DNA of 64,000 nucleotides from an uncultured Ruminococcus sp. (GTDB lineage Bacteria > Bacillota > Clostridia > Oscillospirales > Acutalibacteraceae): the NCBI GenBank assembly GCA_902786345.1, contig CADACB010000005.1, forward strand, positions 502-64,501, written 5' to 3'. The notes beneath the pieces were generated by a model. The model was not told where the DNA came from. It was given only the letters and a program-made list of their open reading frames with translations, and did no database searches. Below, one piece after another: positions 15,964-25,813 of the stretch; position 1 is the first letter of the stretch, and the number at the start of each line of letters is the position of its first letter. Position numbers and translations under genes: made by a program.

Positions 15964-16060
15964 TACAGCGGGATGCAATTCGTGTACCGCAAGAATACTT
16001 TTCGTTCGTACGACAACTCCCCGTTCGCACGACACTTAACGCACACAAATTTACTCTGCA
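15964..16060 (-). ncRNA. Tetrahydrofolate (THF) riboswitch
   Basis: On the minus strand the leader shows the THF-I signature in order: GCAGAGTAAATTTGTGTGCG, TTAAGTGT, GAACGGG, GAGTTGTCG, ACGAACGAAAAG, GCGGTACACGAATTGCATCC, and CGCTGT. The two ends pair (CAGAG-type with CGCTG), and the conserved GCATCC block is present. The riboswitch lies about 70 bases before the folT start, so folate levels probably control translation or transcription of folT. Confidence 0.9.
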
Positions 16061-16109
16061 AAAATAATATATCATCTCACGCGTTTTTTGTCAATACTCC
16101 AATTTTTTT

Positions 16110-16285
16110 ACCAGCTGCCGGTGCGTACCCGCACAAGACAACTCGGTGCGTGACCGCACAAGACAACTCGCGATTGCGTTCGCTTACGCTCACTTTGATT
16201 ATCCAAACCAAACACATACGCTCATCGCGGTTTTCCCTTCTCCACACTCCTTGCGTAGTGCTTTAGGAAGGGGTTCTGTGTAAAC
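16110..16285 (+). repeat. Dispersed repeat element, copy C (most complete)
   Basis: Contains two tandem 25-base units starting at 16120 and 16145 (GGTGCGT...CAAGACAACTC). These are followed by GCGATTGCGTTCGCTTACGC, TCACTTTGATTATCCAAACC, ACATACGCTCATCGCGG, and the hairpin with CCCTTC (16235-16240) and GAAGGG (16267-16272). It ends TTCTGTGTAAAC, as in copy D. Confidence 0.8.
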
Positions 16286-16321
16286 TGACAGATAAATGCA
16301 AAAAAGTAGATATTTTAAATT

Positions 16322-16366
16322 AAAACCTCGAAGAAATGCTCATCTTGAAGCAAGCTTCGAGGTTTT
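16322..16366 (-). terminator. Intrinsic terminator of clpE
   Basis: A perfect 12-base stem, AAAACCTCGAAG and CTTCGAGGTTTT, has a 21-base loop. It lies about 70 bases downstream of the clpE stop, with T-rich sequence on the minus side. Confidence 0.75.
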
Positions 16367-16434
16367 GATTTATAAACTATTCTTTTTTCTTTTTTGACGA
16401 TTACAGCAAGCTAAATTATACCGACTGTTTTCTC

Positions 16435-18759
16435 TTACAAAATTTCCAGCTTTATTGAGTCTTCATCAGCTGTAACATTTATAGCTGCAATTTCACCTGT
16501 ACGGCTATTAACTATTGCAGAAGCTATTTTGTCCTCAACCTCACGTCTTATAAGGTTACGCAGATCTCTTGCACCGCTCTTTCCACCGTATGCTTTACCC
16601 GCAAGATACTTCTGTGCCTTCTCATCAAAGGTAAAGTTAATTCCCTTTTCTTTAAGCGAGCCAACATATTCGTTAAGCATAAGAGCTGATATTGCAACAA
16701 AATCAGCCTCAGTAAGATGTCTGAATATTATTACTTCATCAAGTCTGCTGAGGAATTCCGGACGAAGAAATTCAGAAAGTGCAGCTCTCACTTTTTCATT
16801 TGTCGCCTCAGTCTCTGTCTTTGCAAAGCCGAGTGCATTTTCCTTACGTTCACTTCCTGCATTTGACGTCATAACAATAACGGTATTACTGAAATTCACC
16901 TTTCTGCCCTGGGCATCTGTAAGCACACCTTCATCAAGTATCTGAAGAAGAATATTAAGAACATCCGGATGTGCCTTTTCTATCTCATCAAACAGCAATA
17001 CTGAATATGGACGGCGTCTTACCTTTTCTGTTACCTGTCCTGCTTCCTCATAACCAACATAGCCCGGAGGTGAACCGATGATTTTTGACACCGAATGCTT
17101 CTCCATAAACTCAGACATATCAAGTCTTATAAGCGTTTCGGGCGTATTGAAAAGCTCCTCAGAAAGCACCTTTACAAGCTCTGTTTTTCCGACGCCTGTA
17201 GGTCCTACAAAAATAAATGATGCAGGTCTGCGGCGAGGACTTATCTGCACTCTGCTGCGTTTTACAGCCGCTGCAAGAGCTTCAACAGCCTCATCCTGAC
17301 CTATAACCTTGCTTTTCAGATGATCCTCAAGATCAGCAAGCTTATTAAGCTCATTTTCCTGTACCTTAGATGCAGGAATGCCTGTCCAAAGCTCTATAAC
17401 GTGAGCTATATCCTCTTCCGTAACGTAAGCCGTAAGCTTTTCCTTATCTATTTCATTAAGCTTTTTTTCAAGCCTTGCAATGTCATATCTCACTGTAGCA
17501 AGATTTTCATAATCAATCTCGCTCTGTCCGGCAAGCTCTTCCTCGGTTTTCTTAAGTTCCTCAAGCTTGGCATTGTCACGGTCATAGCTTTCAAGCTCCT
17601 TATTTCTCAGTGCTGCGTGAGTGCATGATTCATCCAGCAGATCTATTGCCTTATCCGGCAGAAAGCGGTCTGTGATATATCTTTCAGACAGTACAACAGT
17701 TTTTCTTACTATCTCATCAGACATTCTGACTCTGTGATATTCCTCATAATAGGATTTTATACCCATTATCACATCTATGGTTTCACCGATTGACGGTTCT
17801 GCAACAGTAACCGGTTGAAAACGTCTTTCAAGTGCAGCATCCTTTTCAATATATTTTCTGTATTCATTGAAGGTAGTAGCACCTATAACCTGTATCTCGC
17901 CTCTTGAGAGTGCAGGTTTCATAATATTTGCCGCATTCATTGCACCCTCAGACTCACCTGTACCGACAAGGCTATGTACCTCGTCAATGAAAAGTATGAT
18001 ATTGCCGTCTGCCTTGACCTCCTCGATCAAGCCTTTTATACGGCTTTCAAACTGACCTCTGAACTGTGTACCAGCAACAAGTGCTGTAAGATCAAGAAGA
18101 TGTATTTCCTTTTTTTGAAGTCTGAGCGGCACATCTCCCGAAACAATTTTCAATGCAAGACCTTCTGCTATTGCAGTTTTTCCGACACCAGGCTCACCAA
18201 TCAGACAAGGGTTGTTCTTAGTTCTTCTGCTGAGTATCTGTATTACTCTGTCAAGCTCCTTATCTCTTCCGACTATTTTGTCAAGCTGACCGTTTGCAGC
18301 TCTTCCGGTAAGATCAGTGCAATATGCTTCAAGATGCTTACGCTTGCGTTTTTTTGCTGCTTTATCGTCCTTTTTATTTTTTTCTTCTTTTTCTGATTTT
18401 TGTTTAGAATCCCCTCTTGAAGCACCTGAGAAAAGATTCTTGAAAAAAGGCGGAAACGCAGGTGCACCTCCACGGCTGAAATCCTCATCCTCATTTTCTT
18501 CCATACCATCCTCGGTATCCGCCATCATTTCGTCAAAATTCTCGGGTATCATTCCCGATTCCATAAGCTCCCCCATCTGGTTCTGCATCATATCAATATC
18601 TTCCTCAGATATTCCCATCTTATCCATTATATCCGTAACAGGCTTTATACCTGCTTCTCTTGCACATGTAAGGCAGTAACCTACAGAATCTGAGGTATCC
18701 GCTGAATTTGACACGAACACCACCGCAGGTCTTTTATTGCATCTGCTGCAAAGCATCAT
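16435..18759 (-). CDS. clpE: ClpE-type AAA+ chaperone, ATPase subunit of the Clp protease
   Basis: This 774-residue Clp/Hsp100 unfoldase feeds substrates to ClpP. The N-terminus is a short zinc finger ([11 protein letters not shown]...[10 protein letters not shown]), not the double-helical N-domain of ClpC; that distinguishes ClpE. A long acidic then Lys-rich linker (residues about 60-145) leads into AAA-1 with Walker [14 protein letters not shown] near 190 and [11 protein letters not shown] middle coiled coil follows at about 400-450. AAA-2 has [13 protein letters not shown] and [12 protein letters not shown]. The linker is longer than in Bacillus ClpE. No CtsR or CIRCE site is evident upstream. 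It probably handles misfolded protein under stress. Confidence 0.9.
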   Translation of the reverse strand: MMLCSRCNKRPAVVFVSNSADTSDSVGYCLTCAREAGIKPVTDIMDKMGISEEDIDMMQNQMGELMESGMIPENFDEMMADTEDGMEENEDEDFSRGGAPAFPPFFKNLFSGASRGDSKQKSEKEEKNKKDDKAAKKRKRKHLEAYCTDLTGRAANGQLDKIVGRDKELDRVIQILSRRTKNNPCLIGEPGVGKTAIAEGLALKIVSGDVPLRLQKKEIHLLDLTALVAGTQFRGQFESRIKGLIEEVKADGNIILFIDEVHSLVGTGESEGAMNAANIMKPALSRGEIQVIGATTFNEYRKYIEKDAALERRFQPVTVAEPSIGETIDVIMGIKSYYEEYHRVRMSDEIVRKTVVLSERYITDRFLPDKAIDLLDESCTHAALRNKELESYDRDNAKLEELKKTEEELAGQSEIDYENLATVRYDIARLEKKLNEIDKEKLTAYVTEEDIAHVIELWTGIPASKVQENELNKLADLEDHLKSKVIGQDEAVEALAAAVKRSRVQISPRRRPASFIFVGPTGVGKTELVKVLSEELFNTPETLIRLDMSEFMEKHSVSKIIGSPPGYVGYEEAGQVTEKVRRRPYSVLLFDEIEKAHPDVLNILLQILDEGVLTDAQGRKVNFSNTVIVMTSNAGSERKENALGFAKTETEATNEKVRAALSEFLRPEFLSRLDEVIIFRHLTEADFVAISALMLNEYVGSLKEKGINFTFDEKAQKYLAGKAYGGKSGARDLRNLIRREVEDKIASAIVNSRTGEIAAINVTADEDSIKLEIL

Positions 18760-18957
18760 ATTATTTGCTCCTTCCCTTTTCCTATACTGAAACAGTCAGT
18801 CCGAAGATAACAGTATACAAAGCCGCACACTATTATTTTGAATATCATAACATATTCAACCTCAATTGTCCACTAAAAAACTGACTGAAAGCTTCACTTA
18901 TTAAAACAATAACAATTATTATTAACACCAATATCAAAAATTATATCGAATAACTCT

Positions 18958-19563
18958 CTACTTTTCACTGCTGTTTTTATTATCAGAGCCTGCTTTATTT
19001 TTAACAAGTTTTTCCCTTATTAGCTTCATGAATAAACGAGAATACATAACAAGTGAAAAAAGCATAAACACCGTTGTAACCGCAAGCAAAGTGATTGTCA
19101 GAGTACGGTTAGTATATGACCACACCGCCTTCAGGACCACAAGCGTGATTATCGACACATAAAAAAACACTGTCGATACCTTGCCATACCATTTAGCAGC
19201 AGGCGGTCTAATGTTTATATTCAGCAGCAATGCTCCTCCGCACAGCATAAGTATTTCCTTAACAAACAAAAACAAAACAAACAGCAATATATCCGGATAT
19301 AAAATGTTTATACAAACTACAACCGCAATCAGCGTCAGTTTATCAGCTATAGGATCAAGTATCTTGCCAAGCTGTGTAACCTGATTAAATTTTCTTGCTA
19401 TGAAGCCATCAAGTGCATCACTAACAGCAGAAATCAGAAGCATAATACCCGCAACTATATAATTCTGCTTTAAAAGATATTTCGCCATAGGTATTATTAT
19501 TACGATCCTGAGCAGCGACAAAAAATTTGGGATCGTCAGATTCTCTCTTAGATACTGTTTCAT
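18958..19563 (-). CDS. pgsA: CDP-diacylglycerol--glycerol-3-phosphate 3-phosphatidyltransferase
   Basis: This 201-residue integral membrane enzyme makes phosphatidylglycerol phosphate, the first step to phosphatidylglycerol. The CDP-alcohol phosphotransferase motif is perfect: D49, D52-G53, A56-R57, G66, D70 and D74, in the order DxxDGxxAR-eight residues-GxxxDxxxD. The start MKQYLRENLTIPNFLSLLRI is typical of PgsA. About five to six membrane helices follow. A charged C-terminal tail of about 15 residues (KNKAGSDNKNSSEK) is unremarkable. It lies between clpE and cvpA on the same strand, but with gaps that suggest separate control. Confidence 0.92.
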   Translation of the reverse strand: MKQYLRENLTIPNFLSLLRIVIIIPMAKYLLKQNYIVAGIMLLISAVSDALDGFIARKFNQVTQLGKILDPIADKLTLIAVVVCINILYPDILLFVLFLFVKEILMLCGGALLLNINIRPPAAKWYGKVSTVFFYVSIITLVVLKAVWSYTNRTLTITLLAVTTVFMLFSLVMYSRLFMKLIREKLVKNKAGSDNKNSSEK

Positions 19564-19649
19564 AAACTTTAGATAATGCTCCTTTCATAATATACTAAGC
19601 GGTGATACATTAAAATCATCAATATCTGTATAGCTAAATTGCTGAGACT

Positions 19650-20363
19650 TTATTTCATCACAATCTGTGAGATAATCGCATCCGGTATACTTATTGAAGA
19701 AATCGGCTTATATAACCATGTCTTGTCAATTGACTCCTGCATCGCACTGCAATTTTCAGGAGATGTAAACATTGTAACAAAGCTTATTATCATTGAAATG
19801 ATCATAATGATCAGTAATGCCTGAGCAACTCCAATGAGTGCACCGAATATTCTGTTAGGAACTCCCAGTGCTGTTCTATCTATTGTCTTGGTAAACTTAT
19901 TTGCCAAAAAGCTTACAACAGCCATAAAGAGGATAAAAAATATGAGTGTAAGTATAACTGATACCATTTTTACTGCCACAGGTCTTATCATTCCTTCAAT
20001 AATATCCGGAATGCTGAGTCCTGTAAATTTAAGTTCCTTCGCAATTGAATCGGCATTAATTCCCGTATATGAAAATACATTAAGCGAAAAGTTGGATAAC
20101 TTCTCTATAATACTATCGGCAGCAGCCGAAGGATCTGTTTCGGTAATATTCTTGGTTGCTTCACTGATTCCATTAATTATGTTTAGCTTTACGAACCTGT
20201 TATATACGTTAAAAGCCAACAAGGATGCAACAAACGAGGATAAAAGTGAAGCACACACAGTTCCTGCTATATTAATGACCATATAAATCAATCCGCGTTT
20301 AACACCTGAATATATAAACAATGAAAAAAGTGCTGCCACTCCAAAATCGAGCAAAACATTCAT
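19650..20363 (-). CDS. cvpA: CvpA family membrane protein
   Basis: The start used is the second methionine (MNVLLDFGVAALFSLFIYSG), because AAGGTG lies just before it and the first ten residues of the longer frame resemble leader sequence. The protein has an N-terminal helix pair with the family GVKRGLIYMVIN turn and a central soluble part of about 80 residues. A C-terminal membrane region follows, with FTKTIDRTALGVPNRIFGAL and then IGVAQALLIIMIISMII. CvpA-type proteins are linked to colicin V production and membrane or envelope integrity; the mechanism is unclear. The length of 237 residues is normal for Firmicutes. It appears monocistronic. Confidence 0.82.
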   Translation of the reverse strand: MNVLLDFGVAALFSLFIYSGVKRGLIYMVINIAGTVCASLLSSFVASLLAFNVYNRFVKLNIINGISEATKNITETDPSAAADSIIEKLSNFSLNVFSYTGINADSIAKELKFTGLSIPDIIEGMIRPVAVKMVSVILTLIFFILFMAVVSFLANKFTKTIDRTALGVPNRIFGALIGVAQALLIIMIISMIISFVTMFTSPENCSAMQESIDKTWLYKPISSISIPDAIISQIVMK

Positions 20364-20537
20364 ATTTATCACCTTTTCGCTGAGATACAGCATTTTCCCT
20401 TATATTTTACTTTAATACTATAACATATTTTTTTTGCAACTACAAGCCATTTTTACTTTCAATTTCAAACAGACCTATTTTCTTTACTTAAAGCAAGCCT
20501 TCACAGCTGTTATTATTTTATGCAGAAATATAAAAAA

Positions 20538-20560
20538 GGCTCAGACAATTTGTCCGAGCC
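20538..20560 (-). terminator. Intrinsic terminator of the der-plsY operon
   Basis: On the minus strand GGCTCGGACA pairs with TGTCTGAGCC around a short loop, followed by TTTTTTAT. It lies nine bases after the plsY stop. Confidence 0.9.
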
Positions 20561-20568
20561 CAATATAA

Positions 20569-21288
20569 TTAATTTGTCTTCGCCTTGATCTTTTTTTCTG
20601 TACCGTTAAGAAGACGCTTTATGTTATCCTTGTGTCTGAAAACTATAAGCAACCCGATCAGGAATGAAACAACAACAACATAGATCACAAAAGGCAGGGT
20701 TGGGTTGTCAAGAGGTGATATTGCTGAAGTTATTCCCTTATAATCAAGGAATCTCCATAAGAAAGCTGAGACCGGATAGAATGTAAAGTTAATAACAGCA
20801 CATAGGGATATTATTTTTGAGATCATAAAGAATATTGCAAATATCAGCAGTGCACAGACAAGCGTACGCCAGTCTGTCATCAGCATTACGGCAAACGTTG
20901 TTACAACACCCTTGCCGCCCTTGAATTTGTAATATATTGGGAATGTGTGTCCTACAACAGCAAACAAACCTGCAAGATACATCAAATACCCCCGATATAT
21001 TTCCTCCTGATGTCCCTGAACCGAAAACATAAGAAAATACGCTATCGCAACAGAGATCATGCCTTTAAGGAAATCACCTATAAATGTCACCGCCGCAGGT
21101 ACCTTACCGACACACCGTAGTACATTTGTAAATCCTGCGTTTCCGCTTCCCATAGTTCTTATGTCCTTATGCAGCACGATCTGTGTTACTATTATCGAAG
21201 TATTTACACTGCTTATAAGGTACGCCGCAAGAACAGCAATTATCGACTGAAGCCAATATGCGGAAAAAAAGCTTACCAATTCATTCAA
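20569..21288 (-). CDS. plsY: Glycerol-3-phosphate acyltransferase PlsY
   Basis: This 239-residue integral membrane enzyme transfers the acyl group from acyl-phosphate to glycerol-3-phosphate, the first committed step of phospholipid synthesis. Family motifs are MGSGNAGFTNVLR at 46-58 and the KFKGGKGVVTTF loop. A late region normally contains a conserved Asn-Pro turn. The first motif usually reads GSGNxGATN, and here the Ala is Phe. The C-terminal tail is basic (KRLLNGTEKKIKAKTN). It follows der by 13 bases, so the two are cotranscribed, a pairing common in Firmicutes. A terminator closes the operon. Confidence 0.93.
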   Translation of the reverse strand: MNELVSFFSAYWLQSIIAVLAAYLISSVNTSIIVTQIVLHKDIRTMGSGNAGFTNVLRCVGKVPAAVTFIGDFLKGMISVAIAYFLMFSVQGHQEEIYRGYLMYLAGLFAVVGHTFPIYYKFKGGKGVVTTFAVMLMTDWRTLVCALLIFAIFFMISKIISLCAVINFTFYPVSAFLWRFLDYKGITSAISPLDNPTLPFVIYVVVVSFLIGLLIVFRHKDNIKRLLNGTEKKIKAKTN

Positions 21289-21301
21289 AACTTAACACCT
21301 C

Positions 21302-22627
21302 TTATTTTTTATCTCCACGTTCACGAATTATGAACCTTATCGGAGTACCTTGCATTCCGAAGGTTTCTCTTATTCGGTTCTCAAGATAACGCTGATAAGA
21401 AAAATGAAACAGCTCAGCAGAGTTTACAAAACACACAAATGTGGGCGGCTTCACACCGGACTGAGTCATATAAAGTATTTTCAGTCTTCTTCCCTTATCT
21501 GTGGGCGGCTGTACTCTTGCAACAGCCTCCGCCAAAAGATCGTTAAGCATTCCTGTTGAGATTCTCATTGCGGCGGAATTCACAACCGTTACAATAAGCT
21601 CAAACAGTCGGTCTATACGCTGCCCTGTCTTTGCAGAAATAAAAACCATCGGAGCATACGACATAAAGGAAAAATCCACCTCAAGCTTCTTACGATACTC
21701 ATTCATTGTTTTATCGCTTTTTTCCACAGCATCCCACTTATTAACTACAATAATACAAGCCTTTCCGGATTCGTGTGCAAGACCTGCAATTTTTGAATCC
21801 TGCTCCGTAAAGCCCACGGTAGCGTCTATCATTATAAGACAAACATCACTTCTTTCGATTGCCATTTTTGCACGTATAATACTGTATTTTTCAATCATAT
21901 CATCAACACGGCTGCTGCGTCTTAAGCCGGCGGTATCCGTAAGCTTAAAACATCCGTATTTATTTTCTATAACCGTATCTATGCTGTCCCTTGTCGTTCC
22001 GGCAATATTTGATACTATACATCTGTCTTCACCGGTAATCTTATTTACAAGTGAAGACTTTCCTGCATTAGGTCTGCCTATTATCGCAACGCTGACTGTT
22101 TCGTCATCATCATCGTTATCAGTATTTTCCGGAAGATATTCAAAAACGGCATCAAGAAGATCACCCGTACCGTGTCCGTGAACAGAAGAAACTCTTATAG
22201 GATCGCCAAGTCCGAGGTTATAAAATTCATAGAATGCCGGATCAGGCTCACCAACCTTATCGCATTTATTTACACACAGCACAACCGGTCTTCCGCTTTT
22301 CTGAAGCATCATAGCAACATCGTGATCAGTTGCAACCACACCACCTGTAAGATCAGTCACAAGAATTATAACATCGGCAGCCTCAATTGCAAGCTGTGCC
22401 TGTCTTCTCATTTGCTTTAATATTATATCATCGGAATAAGGCTCTATACCTCCCGTATCAACAAGTGATATTTTACGGCCTCTCCACTCACAATCACCGA
22501 AAATCCTGTCACGGGTAACTCCCGGTGTATCATTGACAATAGCAACCCTCTGTCCTACCAGCTTATTAAAAAGTGTTGACTTGCCTACATTAGGTCTTCC
22601 GACTATTGCCACCACAGGCTTAGACAT
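21302..22627 (-). CDS. der: GTPase Der (EngA), ribosome assembly factor
   Basis: This protein of 441 residues has two tandem GTPase domains and a KH-like C-terminal domain and acts in maturation of the 50S subunit. The start chosen is the ATG at 22627 (MSKPVVAIVGRPNVGKSTLF), preceded by AAGGAGGGAAGG; the longer frame adds 38 residues with no family similarity. Domain 1 has GRPNVGKST, DTPGVTRDR, DTGG and NKCD. Domain 2 has GRPNAGKSS, AGTTRDS, DTAGLRR and NKWD. The C-terminus contains the RVQPPTDKGRRLKILYMTQ type segment. It is the first gene of der-plsY. Confidence 0.96.
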   Translation of the reverse strand: MSKPVVAIVGRPNVGKSTLFNKLVGQRVAIVNDTPGVTRDRIFGDCEWRGRKISLVDTGGIEPYSDDIILKQMRRQAQLAIEAADVIILVTDLTGGVVATDHDVAMMLQKSGRPVVLCVNKCDKVGEPDPAFYEFYNLGLGDPIRVSSVHGHGTGDLLDAVFEYLPENTDNDDDDETVSVAIIGRPNAGKSSLVNKITGEDRCIVSNIAGTTRDSIDTVIENKYGCFKLTDTAGLRRSSRVDDMIEKYSIIRAKMAIERSDVCLIMIDATVGFTEQDSKIAGLAHESGKACIIVVNKWDAVEKSDKTMNEYRKKLEVDFSFMSYAPMVFISAKTGQRIDRLFELIVTVVNSAAMRISTGMLNDLLAEAVARVQPPTDKGRRLKILYMTQSGVKPPTFVCFVNSAELFHFSYQRYLENRIRETFGMQGTPIRFIIRERGDKK

Positions 22628-22679
22628 CCTTCTTCCCTCCTTATTTATCCGGTATTTATTCCAATTCACCTTTACTAAA

Positions 22680-22727
22680 AAAATACTCTTCATAACATTA
22701 CCTGTCAAGGCACAAAAAGAGTATTTT
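22680..22727 (-). terminator. Intrinsic terminator after rpmF
   Basis: AAAATACTCTT and AAGAGTATTTT form an 11-base perfect stem with a 26-base loop. On the minus strand it is followed by a run of T. It separates yceD-rpmF from der-plsY. Confidence 0.75.
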
Positions 22728-22864
22728 CTTACAATACACATTTTTCTCGTTTGTTTAAAAATATAAGATCGTCAGTCAATACCTCTGCCGAGCATATTCC
22801 ATCACAGTAAAAAAGAGAAGGATCGCTCCTCCTCTGTTTTCGTGTGAAATCCTTGAAGGCCGAA

Positions 22865-23047
22865 TCAAGCCTCTGTTTTAATTACTTCTCTGCCGTTATA
22901 GATACCACAGTTTGAGCAAGCTCTGTGAGCAAGCTTGAATTCACCGCAGTTAGGACATCTTGAAAGAGCAGGAGCATCAAGCTTCCATACTGCCGAACGT
23001 CTTTTGTCTCTTCTTGCCTTAGAAGTTTTTCTCTTTGGTACTGCCAT
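22865..23047 (-). CDS. rpmF: 50S ribosomal protein L32
   Basis: The 60-residue protein starts [20 protein letters not shown], the standard L32 start. It has the zinc-ribbon cysteines in [23 protein letters not shown]32 sits near the peptidyl-transferase centre of the large subunit. It follows the DUF177/YceD gene by 34 bases, the conserved yceD-rpmF pair in many bacteria. Length and sequence are ordinary; the Cys4 form is the zinc-containing type. Confidence 0.97.
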   Translation of the reverse strand: MAVPKRKTSKARRDKRRSAVWKLDAPALSRCPNCGEFKLAHRACSNCGIYNGREVIKTEA

Positions 23048-23081
23048 TGTAATTGACCTCCTTGAATAAAAGTACTGAAAA

Positions 23082-23579
23082 TCATTCTTCTGACAGAAGC
23101 TGTCTTAGAACTGCCAGTCTCGGATCCATTTCCTGCATATTACAGGTACAGAACCCTTCATTAAGATTTTTTCCGCACTTTGGACACAAGCCCTTACAGG
23201 ATTCCTTACAAAGGAACTTTGACGGAAGTTCCAAAAGAATATCATCTCTGAGCAGAGCGTCAGTATCGAGCTTATAGTCAGGTGCTTCAATATAATCGTC
23301 GCCGCTTTCGTCAGAAAGCTTGTCAACGAGAATATGACGGAATTTATAGGCATAGTTTCTGTCGGTGATTTTTGCACATCTGTCGCATTCAGACCGATAG
23401 ACAAAGCTTACGTCAGCCTCAAGCTGTACAACACCTGCCCTGTTTATCACGGAAACATCCGCTTTCACAGGCGGTACAAAGCACACAAAGGCATCATCCG
23501 CCTTTGAAATATCGACCTCTGTTTGCAGTACAACCCTTTCATTCTCACCCAAAAAAACCTTTTTCAGATCAAGAATCAT
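23082..23579 (-). CDS. yceD: DUF177/YceD family protein, 23S rRNA accumulation
   Basis: The 165-residue protein has a soluble beta-rich N-terminal half. A double cysteine pair (C-D-R-C at about residue 72) is followed by the family C-terminal zinc motif [13 protein letters not shown]...CTC. YceD proteins are needed for normal levels of 23S rRNA in several bacteria and plants and are nearly always next to rpmF, as here. The gene is preceded by a strong promoter at 23618-23646. Length is normal. Confidence 0.88.
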   Translation of the reverse strand: MILDLKKVFLGENERVVLQTEVDISKADDAFVCFVPPVKADVSVINRAGVVQLEADVSFVYRSECDRCAKITDRNYAYKFRHILVDKLSDESGDDYIEAPDYKLDTDALLRDDILLELPSKFLCKESCKGLCPKCGKNLNEGFCTCNMQEMDPRLAVLRQLLSEE

Positions 23580-23617
23580 ACACTCACCTCAACAGAATCT
23601 TTAAAACGCCATATTCT

Positions 23618-23646
23618 ATTATAATAATCCCGGACATTTTTGTCAA
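23618..23646 (-). promoter_or_regulatory. Strong promoter of yceD-rpmF
   Basis: On the minus strand TTGACA, a 17-base spacer and TATAAT, both boxes perfect, lie about 40 bases before the yceD start. This fits a highly expressed ribosomal operon. Confidence 0.85.
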
Positions 23647-23767
23647 TAGCTTTTTTTAATTATTACATCATCATAAATCGAAAAAATATCCCTGAAAAGA
23701 TATATTTATGTACTGCTTGAACAAACTGCTGCACAATTGTTTCTCACACAACAGTATATCACTGTTA

Positions 23768-25012
23768 TTACGCATTCACCTTAGAAATACGACTTTTTCC
23801 GAGAACATAGAATGTATTATTTTCTGAACAGCAGATCTTTCTTGAGTCCGACTCAACCGCTGCCTCAGACTGCTTGCTGCCGTCAAAACCATATACAGCT
23901 ATCTTATCTGTCTGAAGTGCTGCCGCTTTGCCATCCTTTATATCCAACGAAACTATTCTATCTCCGGTGCTGATCTGACCTGACGCATCACCGTTTTCAC
24001 TTACTGCTAATATATCACAGTCACGTCCGTCCGGGTTTGCAGAGAGCGACAGAGCCATTCCTCCGCTTCTGTTCAAAGCATATGCTGTGAGTGTTTTTGA
24101 CGAGTAGGTTATATCATTCTTCTGCCCATCACCTACATTAATAAAGAAAGACATATTATCACCTACAGCGGCAACATTTCCATTGCTCAGATATTTAACA
24201 TCATATATATATGTATCATCCGCCTCATATTTCTGCATATAAGAGCTCTGAGTGAAGTCCAGAATGTAAATAACTGATATAAGTCCGCCATTACGTGCAG
24301 ACACTCCCGACAGCACAGCCCTTGTTCCGTCACTGTTCAGCGAAACAGTATTCATATAGTAATCCGCAAAGGAATACTCATATTTTTCAAGATTATCGTT
24401 TCTGTATACCGTAAGCTTTGCAAGATAATCATCACCCTGTGTAAGAAGTGCATATACGCCATTTGCCGCAACATCGGCAGCATATATCTTTTTCTTAGAG
24501 GACGAGCTGTATATCTGTGAATCCCGCTTTATCACTGTAAAGCCGGTAGCGTCAGTATTATATACTATACCATAGCCTGAATTGACGCTGAGCGAAGGGC
24601 TGGCATAAGAATGCTGATTTTCCTGATATTTTCCGGCATTCTGATTCAGCACAGCTATTGTAGTATCACTGCAATATGCCGGAACACCACTGATAAGATC
24701 GAAATTTCCGGTATCTACGCTTGTTCCGGTAAATGCAACCGGATAACCATCGCCATCGGTTTTTCCCAGAAGGTCATATTGAAACCAGTGACCGATATTG
24801 TCCGGCGTCAGCTTTTCAATATTCATAACAGCAAGCACTGCTGCAACAGACAAAAACAATATCAGAAACATCTTCAGGAATTTACTTGTTATATTTTTAG
24901 GCTCTGCCTCTTCAACATCATTTTCCTCAAGCGGTACATCCTCATAGCTCATATACTTTCTTTTTGAAGTCTTTCTTTCCTCACTCTCATAACGTCCTCG
25001 GCCCTTCGCCAT
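23768..25012 (-). CDS. DUF5711 family membrane-anchored beta-propeller protein
   Basis: The 414-residue protein starts with a basic, hydrophilic segment of about 45 residues. One membrane helix follows (FLKMFLILFLSVAAVLAVM, about 46-66), then a long outer domain made of repeated short blades such as VDTGNFDLISGVPAYC, YGIVYNTDATGFTVIKR and RIVSLDIKDGKAAALQTD. This is the pattern of DUF5711, a Firmicutes family predicted to fold as a propeller; its function is unknown. It follows truA on the same strand with a 50-base gap. Homologues of this type often lie beside envelope genes, so a surface role is plausible. The sequence is intact. Confidence 0.8.
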   Translation of the reverse strand: MAKGRGRYESEERKTSKRKYMSYEDVPLEENDVEEAEPKNITSKFLKMFLILFLSVAAVLAVMNIEKLTPDNIGHWFQYDLLGKTDGDGYPVAFTGTSVDTGNFDLISGVPAYCSDTTIAVLNQNAGKYQENQHSYASPSLSVNSGYGIVYNTDATGFTVIKRDSQIYSSSSKKKIYAADVAANGVYALLTQGDDYLAKLTVYRNDNLEKYEYSFADYYMNTVSLNSDGTRAVLSGVSARNGGLISVIYILDFTQSSYMQKYEADDTYIYDVKYLSNGNVAAVGDNMSFFINVGDGQKNDITYSSKTLTAYALNRSGGMALSLSANPDGRDCDILAVSENGDASGQISTGDRIVSLDIKDGKAAALQTDKIAVYGFDGSKQSEAAVESDSRKICCSENNTFYVLGKSRISKVNA

Positions 25013-25062
25013 TTTCTTCCTCTCCCTGTTTTATTTATTTTCCGGAATTCCTTTATTATTTA

Positions 25063-25803
25063 TCAATAAAAAACACGGTTAAGATACAGTCCCTCGGGCG
25101 GTGCCGTTGGTCCTGCCTGTTTTCTGTCAAGTGCATTTATAATTCCGTGTATGTCATCAGGAACAAGCTTTCCCTGTGCAGTATAAAGAAGTGTCCCTGT
25201 GATTATTCTTACCATATTATACAAAAAACCATCGGCTTCAATAGTCAAAGTAACCATTTCACCGCTGCGTGTAACGGAAATATTTTTTACGGTACGGTGA
25301 AAATCTCCCTTTTTTCTTCCCGGATCAACAGTACAGAACGAAGTAAAGTCGTGTGTTCCGAGAAAATGCTTTGCCGCCTCATTCATAATTCCGTCATCAA
25401 GACGCTGCCAGTAGTGGAGTGCAAAACCGTCAAGAAACGGATCTCTTACAGTCGCATTATATATCCTGTAAATATATTCCTTGCCTTTACAGGAATATCT
25501 TGCGTGAAAATCCAAATCAACCTCATATGCTTCAAAAGCGGCAACACTTTTAGGAAGAAACCTGTTAAGCGCCGCAGGCAGTCTGTCGGCAGGTATTGTA
25601 TGCTCTGTTTTGAAGCTGATACAATACATATTTGCGTGTACACCGGCATCAGTGCGGCTGCATCCCTTTATATCCGGATATTCTCCTATAACTCTGAACA
25701 GTGCATCCTGAAACACCGACTGTACGGTTACTACATTGTTCTGCACCTGCCAGCCGTGAAAATTTCTTCCGTCATATTTAATTTTTACAAGTATGTTTCT
25801 CAT
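25063..25803 (-). CDS. truA: tRNA pseudouridine(38-40) synthase TruA
   Basis: This 246-residue enzyme converts uridines 38-40 of the tRNA anticodon arm to pseudouridine. The catalytic motif is GCSRTDAGVHA with Asp52. Other marks are the N-terminal KYDGRNFHGWQVQ, FHARYSCKGKEYIYRI and the C-terminal FLYNMVRIITGTL segment. The length is that of the family. It follows ecfT by ten bases. The ecfA1-ecfA2-ecfT-truA order is widely conserved in Firmicutes, where the cluster often sits beside ribosomal genes. Confidence 0.96.
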   Translation of the reverse strand: MRNILVKIKYDGRNFHGWQVQNNVVTVQSVFQDALFRVIGEYPDIKGCSRTDAGVHANMYCISFKTEHTIPADRLPAALNRFLPKSVAAFEAYEVDLDFHARYSCKGKEYIYRIYNATVRDPFLDGFALHYWQRLDDGIMNEAAKHFLGTHDFTSFCTVDPGRKKGDFHRTVKNISVTRSGEMVTLTIEADGFLYNMVRIITGTLLYTAQGKLVPDDIHGIINALDRKQAGPTAPPEGLYLNRVFY

Positions 25804-25813
25804 TATTACATTC

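Noticed and set aside
22628-22741. 38-residue N-terminal extension of der
   Set aside because: The P-loop must start within a few residues of the N-terminus and AAGGAGG lies before the ATG at 22627; the extension covers a terminator.
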